64,000 nucleotides of DNA, taken from NCBI GenBank assembly GCA_036346205.1, contig JARFJB010001598.1, positions 1,373,001 through 1,437,000 on the forward strand, given 5' to 3'. Origin of the DNA: Vesta saturnalis (taxonomy: Eukaryota; Arthropoda; Insecta; Coleoptera; Lampyridae). Made by a program: the position numbers and the translations under genes. Of the stretch, positions 62,166 to 64,000 are shown in pieces. How positions within the stretch are numbered: the first letter of the stretch is position 1; each line of letters opens with the position of its first letter. The notes under the pieces are model-generated. The model saw only the letters and a list, made by a program, of their open reading frames with translations. It was not told the DNA's origin and did not search any database.

Positions 62166-63318
62166 GTTACTAAAAGGTTTAAACACCAATTTCTGAACTC
62201 ATGTATGACTGTGCCTTAGTTCTTGCTCTGAGGTGGGAAATGAAAATTTAGTTTTAGTTTGTCATTTCGTAATTGTAGGTGACTAAAACCAAAATTTTAT
62301 TTCAACGTCTTTTATTTGAAAGCTAAAGTACGCCACAGTATATGATTAGTTGTTGGTGGTACTAACATTTAGAGACGTTTTGTGGATTAAAAACGTAAAC
62401 GCAGGTTACTGTTTATCAGAGCACTTTTTTGTTACTGTGTGATTGTATTCTTTCTTTTCGCTTCACTTCTTTTATTTGTCTCTTATACGTTATTTCTGGC
62501 TTGCACATGGTGGCTAGTGTTATTATCTGTAGCAGCTTACACACTCTCACACTAGACCCTTATTTATTTACTGCGTGTTGTTTTTTTCTCCCTAATAAGT
62601 TTCGTTTTTCTTGTGCATGTTTGCAGTTCATGTTGATGCCGAAAGCCCTGATAACAGCCTACGTAGAGCATGCAGTTTAAGCGATCTTAGCATGCAAGGT
62701 TCCAACATACAAAAACGTAAAATCGAACAAGGTAAGGTTTATAATACACAACAAGAGGAATTATTTCGTTAAATGGCACAAGCACTTTTTTAACATTTCG
62801 TTTTGCTTGCGTATGTGTTAACTGAAAAAATAATTTTTACTGTTAATTTTAAAATAAAAATGTGGCAGTTTCAGTAAAACCATCAAAACCTGCCACCAGC
62901 AGAAACAGTACACGATATACTAAAAATTCAACGATCACAAGAAGTAGTTCGACAGGTGTTTTAAATCATTCAGATTCTGATAATGAAAGTTTAGATAAAA
63001 AACCTCAAAGTAGACTTATGAGACCTACAATTAGTTCTCAAAATAAAATTGCCGCTAACAAAAACGCTGTTCTGAGGAAAAGACAGGCATACTCTGTTAG
63101 TATGTATTAATTACAAAGAAATTTTTGATTTTTGATTACTTGTGCAATATTTTTAGTGAATTTAAGTACTGTTGGGCAGGAAGATAGTTCTTCAGAAGAA
63201 AATGAAAAAATTTCTTTAAAACCTATAGTTCCACCTCGTACTAGAAATTTGACTGAAAATGGTCAAAGTATCAGTGTCCCACCTCGACGTCATGCAATTA
63301 ATAAAGAAAAAAGTAAAA
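10469..63318 (+). CDS. Wdr62: WDR62/MAPKBP1-family WD40 scaffold, internal 22 exons (gene extends past both window edges)
   Basis: Joined exons: 10469-10681, 10727-10909, 10962-11122, 11425-11560, 11609-11800, 11850-12024, 12075-12238, 27691-27825, 27882-28082, 34855-35030, 35081-35248, 35295-35476, 35566-35669, 41867-42051, 42101-42393, 42440-42606, 42675-42771, 42889-44280, 57423-58409, 62627-62731, 62869-63099, 63157-63318. Every junction has GT-AG and compatible phase, giving about 1,936 codons without a stop. About eleven WD motifs come first, then the family-typical LPLWAK...GRWAQRAER segment, then a long serine/acidic disordered tail. Family knowledge: WDR62 and MAPKBP1 are scaffolds for JNK-pathway kinases; WDR62 sits at spindle poles and centrosomes. 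The order and wording of the WD motifs (for example VGNRHVKFWFLE, GVDVSQGL, EAHDAEVLCLEY, LDDHSSSIT, ACQDRNVRIY) match this family closely. The N-terminal first blades, the promoter and the C-terminus are not in the window. Orthology is firm; which vertebrate paralogue it resembles more was not tested. Confidence 0.93.
10727..10909 (+). CDS. Wdr62: Wdr62 exon b (61 codons, phase 0-0)
   Basis: Acceptor ttttttag precedes TAC. The exon reads YKEAVPLMGRSAILGEQRNN, then a Cys/Gly segment (CDVACGKAQCGDSTYAITRSG) and LLCEFNNRRLLDKWVELR, matching the family's GRSGILG and SRSGLLCQFN region. The upstream intron is only 45 nt. Donor AGG|gtgggt. Confidence 0.93.
10962..11122 (+). CDS. Wdr62: Wdr62 exon c (53 codons + 2 nt)
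   Basis: Acceptor tatttccag; the exon reads TSSANCIAVGETYIFVGCAE, then GIVRCFDP and LPRTHYLGVDVSQGLNIT, matching the family's FCGCTDGIVRIF and HYLGVD blocks. It ends two bases into a threonine codon (AC|gtaagt) that the next exon completes with G. Confidence 0.92.
11123..11424 (+). other. 302 nt Wdr62 intron with inverted repeat
   Basis: The only intron in the first exon cluster that is not about 50 nt. It contains a perfect 15 bp inverted repeat, ACGCGTACAGATGAC at 11275-11289 and its reverse complement at 11361-11375, with a 71 nt loop. It is more GC-rich than the flanking introns and has one frame open across it into exon d. Confidence 0.8.
11425..11560 (+). CDS. Wdr62: Wdr62 exon d
   Basis: Acceptor ctttgtag, then G completing the split ACG codon. 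Reads HMSSPPPDAKYPDTIAITYD, then LTCIYNDHSIYVWDIHNIKR, a WD motif with the family's YPDTVALTFD and KDHSIYIWD wording. Donor AGG|gtatga at a codon boundary. The frame happens to stay open upstream through intron sequence back to 11222; that extension has no family similarity and contains the inverted repeat, so it is not coding. Confidence 0.92.
11609..11800 (+). CDS. Wdr62: Wdr62 exon e (64 codons)
   Basis: Acceptor ttatttag, 48 nt after the previous donor. Reads VGKSHSFLYHSACIWGVEM, PLPPGSFLTCSSDDTIRVWT, and QRNIYSN, corresponding to the family's SFVWNVEV and LPSGTFLTCSSDNTIRFW. Donor AAT|gtaagt. Confidence 0.93.
11850..12024 (+). CDS. Wdr62: Wdr62 exon f
   Basis: Acceptor attttttag. Reads DLLKVVYIDSDMAYLKDLD, then NGVRAIRISPDGKQLASGDR, corresponding to LKVVYVENDIQHLQDLSH and VMQVSPDGQHLASGDR. 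I end it at GCT G|gtattt rather than reading on, because the next family block (NIRIHE) starts after a 50 nt intron; reading through gives a non-homologous tail and a stop. Confidence 0.9.
12075..12238 (+). CDS. Wdr62: Wdr62 exon g
   Basis: Acceptor catatttaag, then GT completing the split glycine codon. Reads NIRIHETKGMTEDCKIEAHD, AEVLCLEYTQTDTDQKLLAS and ASRDRLIHVFDVNK, one of the most conserved blocks of the family. Donor AAG|gtttgt opens the 15.5 kb intron. Confidence 0.93.
12239..13451. other. Intron sequence, nothing recognised
   Basis: AT-rich text at the start of the 15.5 kb intron. No reading frame, repeat or RNA motif that I can support. Confidence 0.5.
13452..16871 (+). mobile_element. 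DNA transposon with ~830 bp terminal inverted repeats
   Basis: The left end (GTGCCGGGTGGCCAACTAAG from 13454) and the right end (its near complement finishing GGCCACCCGGTAC at about 16866) pair for about 830 bases, left arm to about 14281 and right arm from about 16048. The arms share blocks such as CGAACCTGTGCTATAATC and CTAGAGGGCG and differ mainly by point changes, so the element is old but recognisable. It encloses a broken transposase gene. Exact target duplication could not be defined. Confidence 0.88.
14562..16008 (+). pseudogene. Transposase of the long-TIR element, intron-containing, broken
   Basis: First part 14562-14890 reads MIPTNEEAFDMLAVYFECMR and RAIARDLVICRTTVQNILRE, a helix-turn-helix region. 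A 411 nt intron (CG|gtgact ... attttag|A, 14891-15301) joins it in phase to LHPYHMVLHHSLNAQDFDTR. Then come IMWTDEATFHSDGSVN (first catalytic D), FLQHDGCPAHYSRDV (second D) and PPRSPDITCLDFYLWGRIKD (third acidic residue), so a DD-D IS630/mariner-type enzyme. It is dead: TGA after GSVN, a frameshift near 15760, and TGA in place of tryptophan before PPRSPD. Confidence 0.85.
16952..18432 (-). pseudogene. DDE transposase, IS630/Tc1-like with introns, copy 1
   Basis: Minus strand. Starts MLRNKHLKSQAQIVVMNVLN, then an intron with gtatga...ttttag, RTYELCEVSINTVSAI, a basic SPAKRRQRTKSKSIEVDDYV block, LTSLQKELSNSQVFDFNRSS, SLDENWIFSRE (first D), another short intron before VVRAGNEYGF, then CLIVMDNASYHSKLLEKV (second D) and LPPYHCQFNPIELVWANCKE (third, E). 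It ends in an acidic tail near 16952. The piece 17260-17613 alone is a long open frame; a one-base slip follows it. Same family as the copy at 45-47 kb. Confidence 0.82.
19965..20850 (-). pseudogene. DUF4817/IS630-type transposase N-terminal fragments inside the LINE
   Basis: On the minus strand the piece near 20570 reads MNMYTNSDYTNMLLTLEECD, GNVKAAKRKISKKKCS, then DPRISVRNVTRASNASVSSV and HRVLKEQLLLPFHYRRVQEL near 20340-20200, the usual N-terminal half of such transposases. A block of about 65 bases (AATTCTTGCCACTC-TGGTCT etc.) occurs twice, at 19971-20039 and 20341-20405, so part of it is duplicated. Confidence 0.65.
20985..21024. repeat. 20 bp tandem duplication
   Basis: AATGCAGCCCTAAAAAACTA occurs twice head to tail within the LINE remnant. 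Confidence 0.85.
22291..25390. other. Intron sequence, no gene recognised
   Basis: Very AT-rich. Small frames around 23529-23711 and 24119-24373 have no recognisable similarity. Two segments share the phrase about a peptide-less AT-rich palindromic neighbourhood near 23220-23300 and 24420-24480 (words such as AACAGAGTGTATGTCTTTGT versus its inverse ACAAAGACATATACTCTGTT), suggesting the ends of a decayed inverted-repeat element of about 1.25 kb. Confidence 0.5.
25390..25860 (-). pseudogene. mariner-type transposase C-terminal remnant
   Basis: Minus strand, 25677-25489: ILFLQDNSPAHKSHVAMQTI and LPKHPPYLPDLAQSDYHAFP, the second and third catalytic aspartates of mariner transposases (LQDNAPAH... 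and PDLAPSDY...). Upstream pieces are frameshifted. Downstream the region corresponding to the FSS-EEVIEAVDAWFSKQDEIFF tail is still readable near 25480-25400. Confidence 0.85.
26294..27613 (+). mobile_element. copia-type LTR retrotransposon remnant
   Basis: 5' LTR 26294-26490 and 3' LTR 27354-27613 both start TGTTGTGAATATTAC and end ACTAACAAGA. A five-base target duplication TTCTC flanks them (26289-26293 and 27614-27618). A purine tract (TATGAGAGGG) precedes the 3' LTR. Internal pieces are copia-like: INTNVLYVPTSRRNLLSVKR-type protease-flank text at about 26690-26750 and a reverse-transcriptase scrap (VVKLATIRTLLLLEIK, then DVKTAFLNGELKE) at about 27060-27175. A third, partial LTR end plus leader lies inside at 27170-27280, with GGTTATGGGCCCAGAG, complementary to the anticodon arm of initiator tRNA-Met, the primer site used by copia. 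The 3' LTR has an insertion of about 60 bases. Confidence 0.85.
26618..26875 (+). pseudogene. copia gag-pol fragment
   Basis: Open frame of 85 codons covering GVGNIKVLSTIFNDKIKCTI, then NVLYVPTSRRNLLSVKRLSK. In copia polyproteins this lies just after the protease active site, which is not preserved here. It ends at TGA; the integrase region is missing before the RT scrap. Confidence 0.8.
27691..27825 (+). CDS. Wdr62: Wdr62 exon h (45 codons)
   Basis: Acceptor aaatttttag. Reads GYNFLQTLDDHSSSITAVRF, then QMVSCGADKSLIFRSLSD; the family has YNLEQTLDDHSSSIT and SCGADKSI here, so it joins directly onto exon g across the giant intron. A copia element ends 72 nt before this acceptor exon boundary. 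Confidence 0.93.
27882..28082 (+). CDS. Wdr62: Wdr62 exon i (67 codons)
   Basis: Acceptor aataatttcag. Reads TTLYDMEVDSGQKHVLTACQ, DRNVRIYSVNTGKHTRVFKG and STGDDGTLIK, matching the family's TTLYDMDID and ACQDRNVRVY...KGSQGDEGSLLK. Donor AAG|gtataa opens a 6.8 kb intron. The exon starts one base after the AG, in a frame that is easily missed because a different frame is open across the upstream intron. Confidence 0.93.
28083..29224. other. Intron sequence, nothing recognised
   Basis: AT-rich. No coding similarity or repeat that I can support. Confidence 0.5.
29225..29660 (-). pseudogene. Penelope-like element fragment with GIY-YIG-type region
   Basis: Minus strand. 29416-29231 reads MNKLKCGSCLVSFLCWKTGS, KFKTGISEHFQCIKHNNFNS, SFAQHILTTGHHF. 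In Penelope-like elements the same place has C-G-C--YIGQTGR-FKTR--EH and a FA-H motif, the C-terminal endonuclease. Upstream text (about 29660-29450) matches the RT-to-linker region (LDLETTRYF, NSEINIIYLIAKNNG). Confidence 0.78.
29661..31380. other. Intron block of higher GC, unassigned
   Basis: From about 30180 to 31400 GC content rises and CpG-rich words appear (TTACCGGAGCCGGCGAATTA, ACATTACCGGAGCCGCTGCA). There is a polyadenylation-like AATAAAACG near 30677 and a GGAGGTTCGAGC box near 30931. This could be a solo LTR or the leader of an LTR element, but I could not match ends or coding text. Confidence 0.35.
31530..32805. mobile_element. Penelope-like element fragments in inverted pair
   Basis: Minus strand about 31860-31540 reads reverse transcriptase: HFGYYRRYVGDILVVLEGKD, TELKDCLNYLN, where the catalytic YVDD has become YVGD. 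Plus strand from about 31870 reads the same stretch again: RRYVDILVIFEGKDTELKDG (one D lost), then DFLDLENTRYDHSLDINIYS, KWTTTDATIPFSS, KLAAFRFTFHRLYNLPLNTS, IIYLIAKHNEYPF, and KRYSLPYIGHIIFKNI. The two copies are head to head around 31865. The plus copy is truncated by the transposon at 32808. Confidence 0.8.
32808..34469 (-). mobile_element. TA-flanked DNA transposon, 1,662 bp
   Basis: Inverted ends CAGGGAGTTCTAAATTCAGT (32808) and the complement of CAGGCTGTTCTAAATTAAGT (ending 34469), similar for about 50 bases, flanked by TA on each side (32806-32807, 34470-34471). It holds a minus-strand transposase remnant and sits inside the Penelope-like fragment. Confidence 0.85.
33315..33757 (-). 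pseudogene. Transposase remnant of the TA-flanked element
   Basis: Minus strand: FNPKNMHYWCKKNAFIVHP, FSINVWCSQIIWPIFYEHTL, TGRRYIDM, then after a frameshift GAPPHQFHEVRMLL and NGPIRWPPRSPGITPLDFYF with WGYVKDEVYK. The block order is that of insect IS630/Tc1-type transposases. The first catalytic region is mostly lost. Confidence 0.8.
34472..34854. other. Intron sequence before exon j
   Basis: AT-rich, no feature. A phrase ending TTATGGAACACCC near 34640 resembles a decayed transposon terminus. Confidence 0.4.
34855..35030 (+). CDS. Wdr62: Wdr62 exon j
   Basis: Acceptor tctatttaag. Reads VTLDQSGIYLATSCTDKSLS, VYDYYTGECMATMCGHSELA and TGLRFTNDCRRLISASGD, the family's LATSCSDKS, GHSEIVTGMKF and DCRRLITVSGD. 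It ends GG|gtgcgc, two bases into a glycine codon. Confidence 0.93.
35081..35248 (+). CDS. Wdr62: Wdr62 exon k (end of last WD blade)
   Basis: After a 50 nt intron (acceptor ctttatag) the exon completes the last WD motif (CIFVWRVPHDM, compare CVFIWHL) and continues into a helical/low-complexity linker (MHARLSQQAMRQGKTLD...). It ends two bases into an arginine codon (CG|gtataa). Confidence 0.9.
35295..35476 (+). CDS. Wdr62: Wdr62 exon l (LPLWAK / GRWAQRAER segment)
   Basis: Acceptor tcattttag. Contains VGALPLWAKKHISDD and PKGRWAQRAERSIGMKS, the short conserved element found after the propeller in MAPKBP1 and WDR62 (LPLWAKR...GRWAERAE). Good diagnostic for the family. Ends CAT G|gtaagt. Confidence 0.92.
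35566..35669 (+). CDS. Wdr62: Wdr62 exon m
   Basis: Acceptor tgtttatag; AT completes the split aspartate codon, then RRGDSDEKDSSLDSGTETK and ...RDTKIVTKQ. Acidic, serine-rich, no recognised domain. Donor CAG|gttatt opens a 6.2 kb intron. Supported by phase fit and by purine-rich codon style like the neighbours rather than by a conserved motif. Confidence 0.82.
36484..37260 (+). pseudogene. Transposase remnant in the 35.8-37.8 kb element
   Basis: Plus strand: EAVEVAVLEQIVADPTPSIR, KLAELSAVSQCTVHSYK, HIQFCKIMSKRAIQDPNFLF, ICFSD, NCRYWSDSNPRA, ILGDRIVDAFFLLGNLTG, IFQQERAPPHFVVAVRQYLN (second catalytic D changed to E) and LNERCPRH-IGRRGFIKW. Several stops and frameshifts. Same broad IS630/Tc1-like group as the other insect elements here. 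Confidence 0.82.
37593..37620 (+). ncRNA. Hammerhead-ribozyme-like core
   Basis: CTGATGA (37593-37599), then a stem-loop GATAG-CGTAA-CTATC, then GAAAC (37616-37620). This is the conserved CUGANGA / stem II / GAAA arrangement of hammerhead ribozymes, which are known from Penelope-like elements. I could not place a short stem III followed by a UH cleavage site downstream, so activity is doubtful. Confidence 0.4.
37766..38407. other. Intron sequence, nothing recognised
   Basis: AT-rich, no feature that I can support. Confidence 0.5.
38408..38643. repeat. 236 bp near-perfect palindrome
   Basis: Left arm begins ATCTTTTTTGGGTTTTTTAA and the right arm ends with its complement; centre is the short TTGACAAAAT. 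The arms differ by a few bases plus an indel around 38465/38580. Each arm carries a CTGACGA...GAAAC core. Confidence 0.92.
38564..38595 (+). ncRNA. Hammerhead-ribozyme-like core in right palindrome arm
   Basis: CTGACGA (38564-38570), A, stem GATAA...TTATC (38572-38590) and GAAAC (38591-38595). The left arm carries the same core on the minus strand (CTGACGA complement at 38472-38478 and GAAAC complement at 38456-38460) with a shortened, poorly paired stem II. No clear cleavage site seen. Confidence 0.38.
38644..39550. other. Intron sequence, nothing recognised
   Basis: AT-rich, no feature that I can support. Confidence 0.5.
39555..39694 (+). repeat. Possible retroposon 3' tail with poly-A
   Basis: A 23 bp word (GGTAGCTGTTC-TAGGCATCT) occurs twice at about 39557-39602, followed by a GC-richer stretch (CACGATAGGCCTTATTTAGC) and 17 or so A residues. 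This is how a SINE or LINE 3' end looks; family not recognised. Confidence 0.5.
39695..40500. other. Intron sequence, possible decayed ORF
   Basis: Lysine/glutamate-rich text at 39900-40210 could be the remains of a LINE ORF1, but I recognise no motif. A 61-residue frame starting with TTG at 40027 is not accepted as a gene. Confidence 0.35.
40516..40785 (+). pseudogene. Transposase N-terminal fragment (DUF4817-like)
   Basis: MVRYTFSEYADMHLVLGECQ, GNFEKAVRTYAHKY, VPNRKTFVAVDRQIKETG and SNRTKRTLRNENVLNLVE: the characteristic N-terminal helix-turn-helix of an insect DNA transposon. It is intact for about 85 codons and then runs out (IVCLF, stop), so truncated. Confidence 0.78.
40835..41233 (+). 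pseudogene. Transposase C-terminal fragment, P-element/THAP9-like
   Basis: 132-codon frame with YTCDICITYANATCKEENDT, FHLYKAYRHIGLMQFGSLYL, FQQLYIQNDLCKKLVYIF, and YLLNLYTRIRIYYILTYTNR. The C--C pair followed by a KAY---GL-Q-S block and an LF-R-RIYY ending resembles the C-terminus of insect P-element/THAP9-like transposases. No upstream catalytic part present. Assignment is from pattern memory and moderate. Confidence 0.5.
41400..41700 (-). pseudogene. LINE reverse-transcriptase fragment
   Basis: Minus strand reads AIRQLYENYS-like text (QKSLLKRYKSYMKTTVIVYY in a shifted frame), then INTRVRQGCLLSPLLFLLV, the RT motif around the conserved RQG----PLLF. Short, truncated both sides. Confidence 0.75.
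41867..42051 (+). CDS. Wdr62: Wdr62 exon n
   Basis: Acceptor gtatttatag, phase 0, matching exon m. Reads MILSTNLASRELRRNNLTDD and DIESTAHDADIDSDQEYRLQ. It ends two bases into a serine codon (CAG|gtatat), completed by the next exon. No known domain; kept because phase, donor and following exon fit. The leading ATG is an internal codon here, not a translation start. Confidence 0.78.
42101..42393 (+). CDS. Wdr62: Wdr62 exon o (basic patch then acidic run)
   Basis: Acceptor catgtttag. Reads GSEFTITNMDADELRRSQRK, KRPNLPSIAIQPVSISGSQ, the acidic DSDDDDDEVSTPSGEN, and SLSSESLDQIVNREKYLQST. Ends CCA G|gtatta, 46 nt before the next exon. Looks disordered with phosphorylatable serines; a proline-directed site (STPSG) is visible. 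No JNK docking claim is made. Confidence 0.88.
42440..42606 (+). CDS. Wdr62: Wdr62 exon p (basic helical segment)
   Basis: Acceptor taaattttag. Reads GNKTSISSQYLIRTNGSARN, MAVINAAKQTKLDSDASKK and REELAKRIAATRKKLQS. The last part has the look of an amphipathic, possibly coiled-coil helix and flows in phase into the next exon (VGYSSPLK). Donor AGT|gtaagt. Confidence 0.88.
42675..42771 (+). CDS. Wdr62: Wdr62 exon q
   Basis: Acceptor gtgtttctag. Reads VGYSSPLKCSQSIHDLSHIP, then EKDKWNSPARKT; ends ACA G|gtatga. The SQSIHDLS motif resembles 14-3-3 or kinase-target serine motifs, which is only a suggestion. Confidence 0.85.
42889..44280 (+). CDS. Wdr62: Wdr62 exon r (1,392 nt, serine-rich disordered region)
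   Basis: Acceptor aaatttcaag, two bases complete GAA, then 463 codons and one leftover base (ATA G|gtaagt). Serine, asparagine and lysine dominate; no globular domain is visible. Short echoes occur (EEGSFSSDSLEDCSFHSTQ, LESVLSCESDSKS). A weakly helical, basic end (KKKELNKEKQNNQNSMYIPS) precedes the donor. Its length is unusual beside the 100-290 nt exons around it and probably represents a fast-evolving tail. I see no frameshift or stop, so it is under coding constraint. Confidence 0.92.
45238..45280. repeat. 20 bp perfect inverted repeat, 3 nt loop
   Basis: AATTAAAAATTATTATTAAT at 45238-45257 and its exact complement at 45261-45280. All A/T. Confidence 0.9.
45809..46495. mobile_element. 687 bp MITE with TA target duplication
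   Basis: Ends CAGTCCGCGCGGCCAAAGAA (45809) and complement of CAGTCCGCACGGCCAAAGAA (ending 46495), flanked by TA (45807-45808, 46496-46497). GC-rich tips, AT-rich middle, no coding text. It landed in the transposase just past an intron acceptor. Confidence 0.92.
48951..50560. other. Intron sequence, nothing recognised
   Basis: AT-rich. A 68-codon frame at 49149-49355 has hydrophobic stretches but no recognisable similarity and is not called. Confidence 0.5.
50795..51213 (+). pseudogene. LINE ORF1 remnant with coiled coil
   Basis: MAELLSKISNKLEEMDERNK, IETKIDALQIEIQNVKSENQ (heptad-like coiled coil), then in another frame MEALEKELRKNKLIIQRTEE, IRNILSKMEITLNMESELRG and NRPVMIEFNSWNKKI. The order coiled coil, then K--LII-G-EE, then the RPV-I-F strand is that of LINE ORF1 RNA-binding proteins. 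A one-frame shift separates the halves at about 50970-51010. A CCHC knuckle is not visible. Confidence 0.8.
51725..54370 (+). pseudogene. LINE ORF2 (endonuclease and reverse transcriptase), broken
   Basis: Endonuclease: RFGTWNIKTL (51722), LALQEVRW (51820), LILLGDLNALIGMKN (about 52105) and TEGNQIDHILIKKK (52298), then VRSFRGTSVNKDHHLVIAKA. RT: AMSEEWRLGIIMPIPKK (53030), HILYIDFRQAFDSLERKMIM (53270; palm motif A), VIAYADYIAVV (53540; the usual YADD is YADY, first D kept, second lost) and TFKYLGTVISSKN (53745). C-terminal KARRIRWYGHVNRKEEE (54070) and GRPKTMRINKWREKMRD. Frames 52229-52576, 52573-52986 and 53244-53456 are the longest open pieces. Confidence 0.85.
54386..57422. other. Intron sequence before exon s
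   Basis: AT-rich, no gene. A 60-codon minus frame at 55395-55577 and an 87-codon plus frame at 56423-56686 have no support. Confidence 0.5.
57423..58409 (+). CDS. Wdr62: Wdr62 exon s (987 nt); 3' end has an alternative
   Basis: Acceptor ggaaattag; GA completes the glycine left open by exon r, then KSNENNIFVLTEKNSTCNRN, PPKGVRRNSSKSRKSRTTYE, ILHELYDSLDKIDFNPKID, RNVWEPSFNWKNKRDF and RRRNLSLPNFVERRLNVVN. The YEYIRKEDF and SLENIKILNEIQRTVNKIN parts look helical. I end it at CAA G|gtgatt because that gives phase 1, which matches the acceptor phase of the next exon at 62627 (join reads DQVHVDAESPD). Without splicing the frame stops at TAA in 58416-58418. A different frame is open just downstream (see the candidate alternative exon). 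Confidence 0.85.
58410..58523 (+). other. Candidate alternative exon or intronic open frame after exon s
   Basis: In a frame shifted +1 from exon s the sequence stays open as VIKNIDVSMSNVKTLCESLV and PAEAKSIFSCIDNFPQLH up to a gtaatt donor-like site at 58524. The wording looks more protein-like than the pyrimidine-rich text that follows. It could be used if exon s is cut short by a small intron (for example 58344-58386 or 58358-58409) or if 58410-58476 is a retained/alternative intron (acceptor gtgcctgcag). No phase-compatible continuation into the 62627 exon exists from the 58524 donor, so it may be an alternative 3' end or simply chance. Confidence 0.35.
58720..60920 (+). repeat. ~200 bp degenerate tandem repeat with a primer-binding-site-like box
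   Basis: A box of the type TTTTGGCGCCCAACGTAGGG occurs at about 58911, 59101, 59669, 60089, 60289 and 60874. The gaps are about 190, 568, 420, 200 and 585, close to 1, 3, 2, 1 and 3 units of 190-200 bases. Upstream of several boxes lie the same partner words: ATTGGGACTTTTTACAAAAT, TTTTAATACAG, AAAACTGCCTAAAC, TTCATATT-GAAATTCA. The best box (60875) differs at one position from an 18-base tRNA-Lys primer site (TGGCGCCCAACGTGGGGC). Confidence 0.75.
60921..62089. other. Intron sequence with two minus-strand PBS-like boxes
   Basis: Complements of TTGGACCCAACGTACG (near 61118) and TTGGCGCCCAACATT (near 61656) are about 540 bases apart, with a GC-richer stretch between (61200-61620, e.g. GGAGTTGGGGTTCTGTGGGG). 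May be the leader of a decayed LTR element on the minus strand. No coding text. Confidence 0.4.
62090..62161. repeat. (AT)n microsatellite
   Basis: About 72 bases of uninterrupted TA dinucleotides. Confidence 0.98.
62627..62731 (+). CDS. Wdr62: Wdr62 exon u
   Basis: Acceptor tgtttgcag. In the phase left by exon s it reads VHVDAESPDNSLRRACSLSD, then LSMQGSNIQKRKIEQG. The RRACSLSDLS stretch is a basic, phosphorylatable serine motif. Ends CAA G|gtaagg, phase 1. Another frame is open upstream of the acceptor but has no support. Confidence 0.88.
62869..63099 (+). CDS. Wdr62: Wdr62 exon v (tandem acceptor)
   Basis: Two in-frame acceptors six bases apart, gtggcag (exon from 62869) and tttcag (exon from 62875). 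Reads VKPSKPATSRNSTRYTKNS, SSSTGVLNHSDSDNESLDK and PTISSQNKIAANKNAVLRKR. I end it at GTT A|gtatgt, a strong donor in phase 1. Basic, serine-rich, disordered. Confidence 0.88.
63157..63318 (+). CDS. Wdr62: Wdr62 exon w (last exon in window)
   Basis: Acceptor atatttttag. Reads MNLSTVGQEDSSSEENEKIS, LKPIVPPRTRNLTENGQSIS and VPPRRHAINKEKSK. Two PP-R motifs (VPPRTR, VPPRRH) resemble SH3/WW ligands, which is inference. Ends AAA A|gtaagt in phase 1, so the gene continues beyond 64000 or in an exon I could not recognise in the last 680 bases. Confidence 0.88.
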
Positions 63319-64000
63319 GTAAGTTCTATATATTCTTTTAAGGTTTTATGAGCTTTTATCTTGTTTTTATAATTTAATATATCGAGCTATTCATTGGCAA
63401 GTACACTGTTCACATTGTTTTAGTGAAATAACGAATTGAACATTGTAGGGTACCGGCAGGAAATAGTATATTCTGATAACGAATTAAAACCAAGCAAGTA
63501 GTTATTCTAACGGACTAATATACTCTTCGCTTTAATAGCAGTTTTATTACTTAATGCAATAAGCATATAGTTTACGTAAATAAAAAATAACAACAGTCTC
63601 TGGGCCTCTTAATGATTTATTCTCGCCCACTCTTTTCAGATAAAAACAATAGATAACTTTAAAACATTCACCACACTCCCTACGTGCTACATTTTATTAG
63701 AATGGTTTACTCCCCACCTTTCTTAAATAGAAAAATAGATGAAGCAAAAACATTCCCTGTGCCCAAACGTCCCTATCCAGCGAATTTCACTAATATTGGT
63801 TCACCCCTCCACCGGTACATCGATCATTTCCACTTTTTTTCAAAAAAAAAAAATAGTTGACACAAATACATTCCCTATACTCAAAAGTTCCTATATACTG
63901 GATCTCATTAAAATTGGTGCAGTCGTTTCCGAGTTTATCGATACCTCCCCCCCTCTATATAATAAAAAAATACTATGTGAATATTGCATCTATCGGTCAA
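63319..64000. other. Intron sequence after exon w with a two-copy repeat
   Basis: Two related units near 63750 and 63870: ACATTCCCTGTGCCCAAACG versus ACATTCCCTATACTCAAAAG, followed by AATATTGGTTCA-CC / AAAATTGGTGCAGTC and a final ATCGAT. No exon recognised. Confidence 0.6.

Noticed and set aside
62459..62626. Coding extension upstream of exon u
   Set aside because: Open frame with a hydrophobic, pyrimidine-rich translation that ends at TAA; the strong tttgcag acceptor and phase fit place the exon start at 62627.

Overview
This window looks like a piece of an AT-rich insect nuclear genome. Tiny introns of 45-50 nt and abundant DNA transposons, jockey/RTE-like LINEs, Penelope-like elements and copia elements would suit a beetle, but the order is my inference. 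There is no sign of bacterial genes, operons or CRISPR arrays. The window lies inside one large plus-strand gene, the insect orthologue of WDR62/MAPKBP1, a WD40 scaffold of the centrosome and JNK signalling. I reconstruct 22 consecutive in-phase exons from 10469 to 63318, about 1,936 codons. The 5' exons lie left of the window and the 3' end lies to its right.

Layout. 1-10468 is intron upstream of the first visible exon. It holds a decayed minus-strand DUF4817-type transposon, a remarkable ~5.9 kb CpG-containing satellite built on an ACGAATAC-like 6/8-mer (about 2.2-8.1 kb), and a 58 bp hairpin minisatellite (8.7-9.07 kb). 10469-12238 holds seven WD40 exons separated mostly by ~50 nt introns. 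12239-27690 is a 15.5 kb intron with a long-TIR transposon whose transposase has its own intron, a minus-strand DDE transposase, a LINE, a mariner remnant and a copia element ending 72 nt before the next exon. 27691-28082 holds two WD40 exons. 28083-34854 carries Penelope-like fragments in both orientations and a TA-flanked transposon. 34855-35669 finishes the WD40 region and starts the conserved LPLWAK...GRWAQRAER segment. 35670-41866 holds another long-TIR transposon, hammerhead-ribozyme-like cores in and near a 236 bp palindrome, and transposase/LINE scraps. 41867-44280 holds exons of the disordered middle region, ending in a 1.39 kb serine-rich exon. 44281-57422 holds a nest of three DNA transposons and a nearly full-length decayed LINE. 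57423-58409 is a second long exon. 58410-62626 includes a ~200 bp degenerate tandem repeat carrying a tRNA-Lys primer-binding-site-like box and an (AT)n tract. 62627-63318 holds three short C-terminal exons.

All other long reading frames are either dead transposable-element genes or chance frames in the satellite. The most interesting items are the satellite, the hammerhead-like cores, the PBS-box repeat, the nested transposons, the copia element beside a splice acceptor, and a possible alternative exon end at 58.4 kb.
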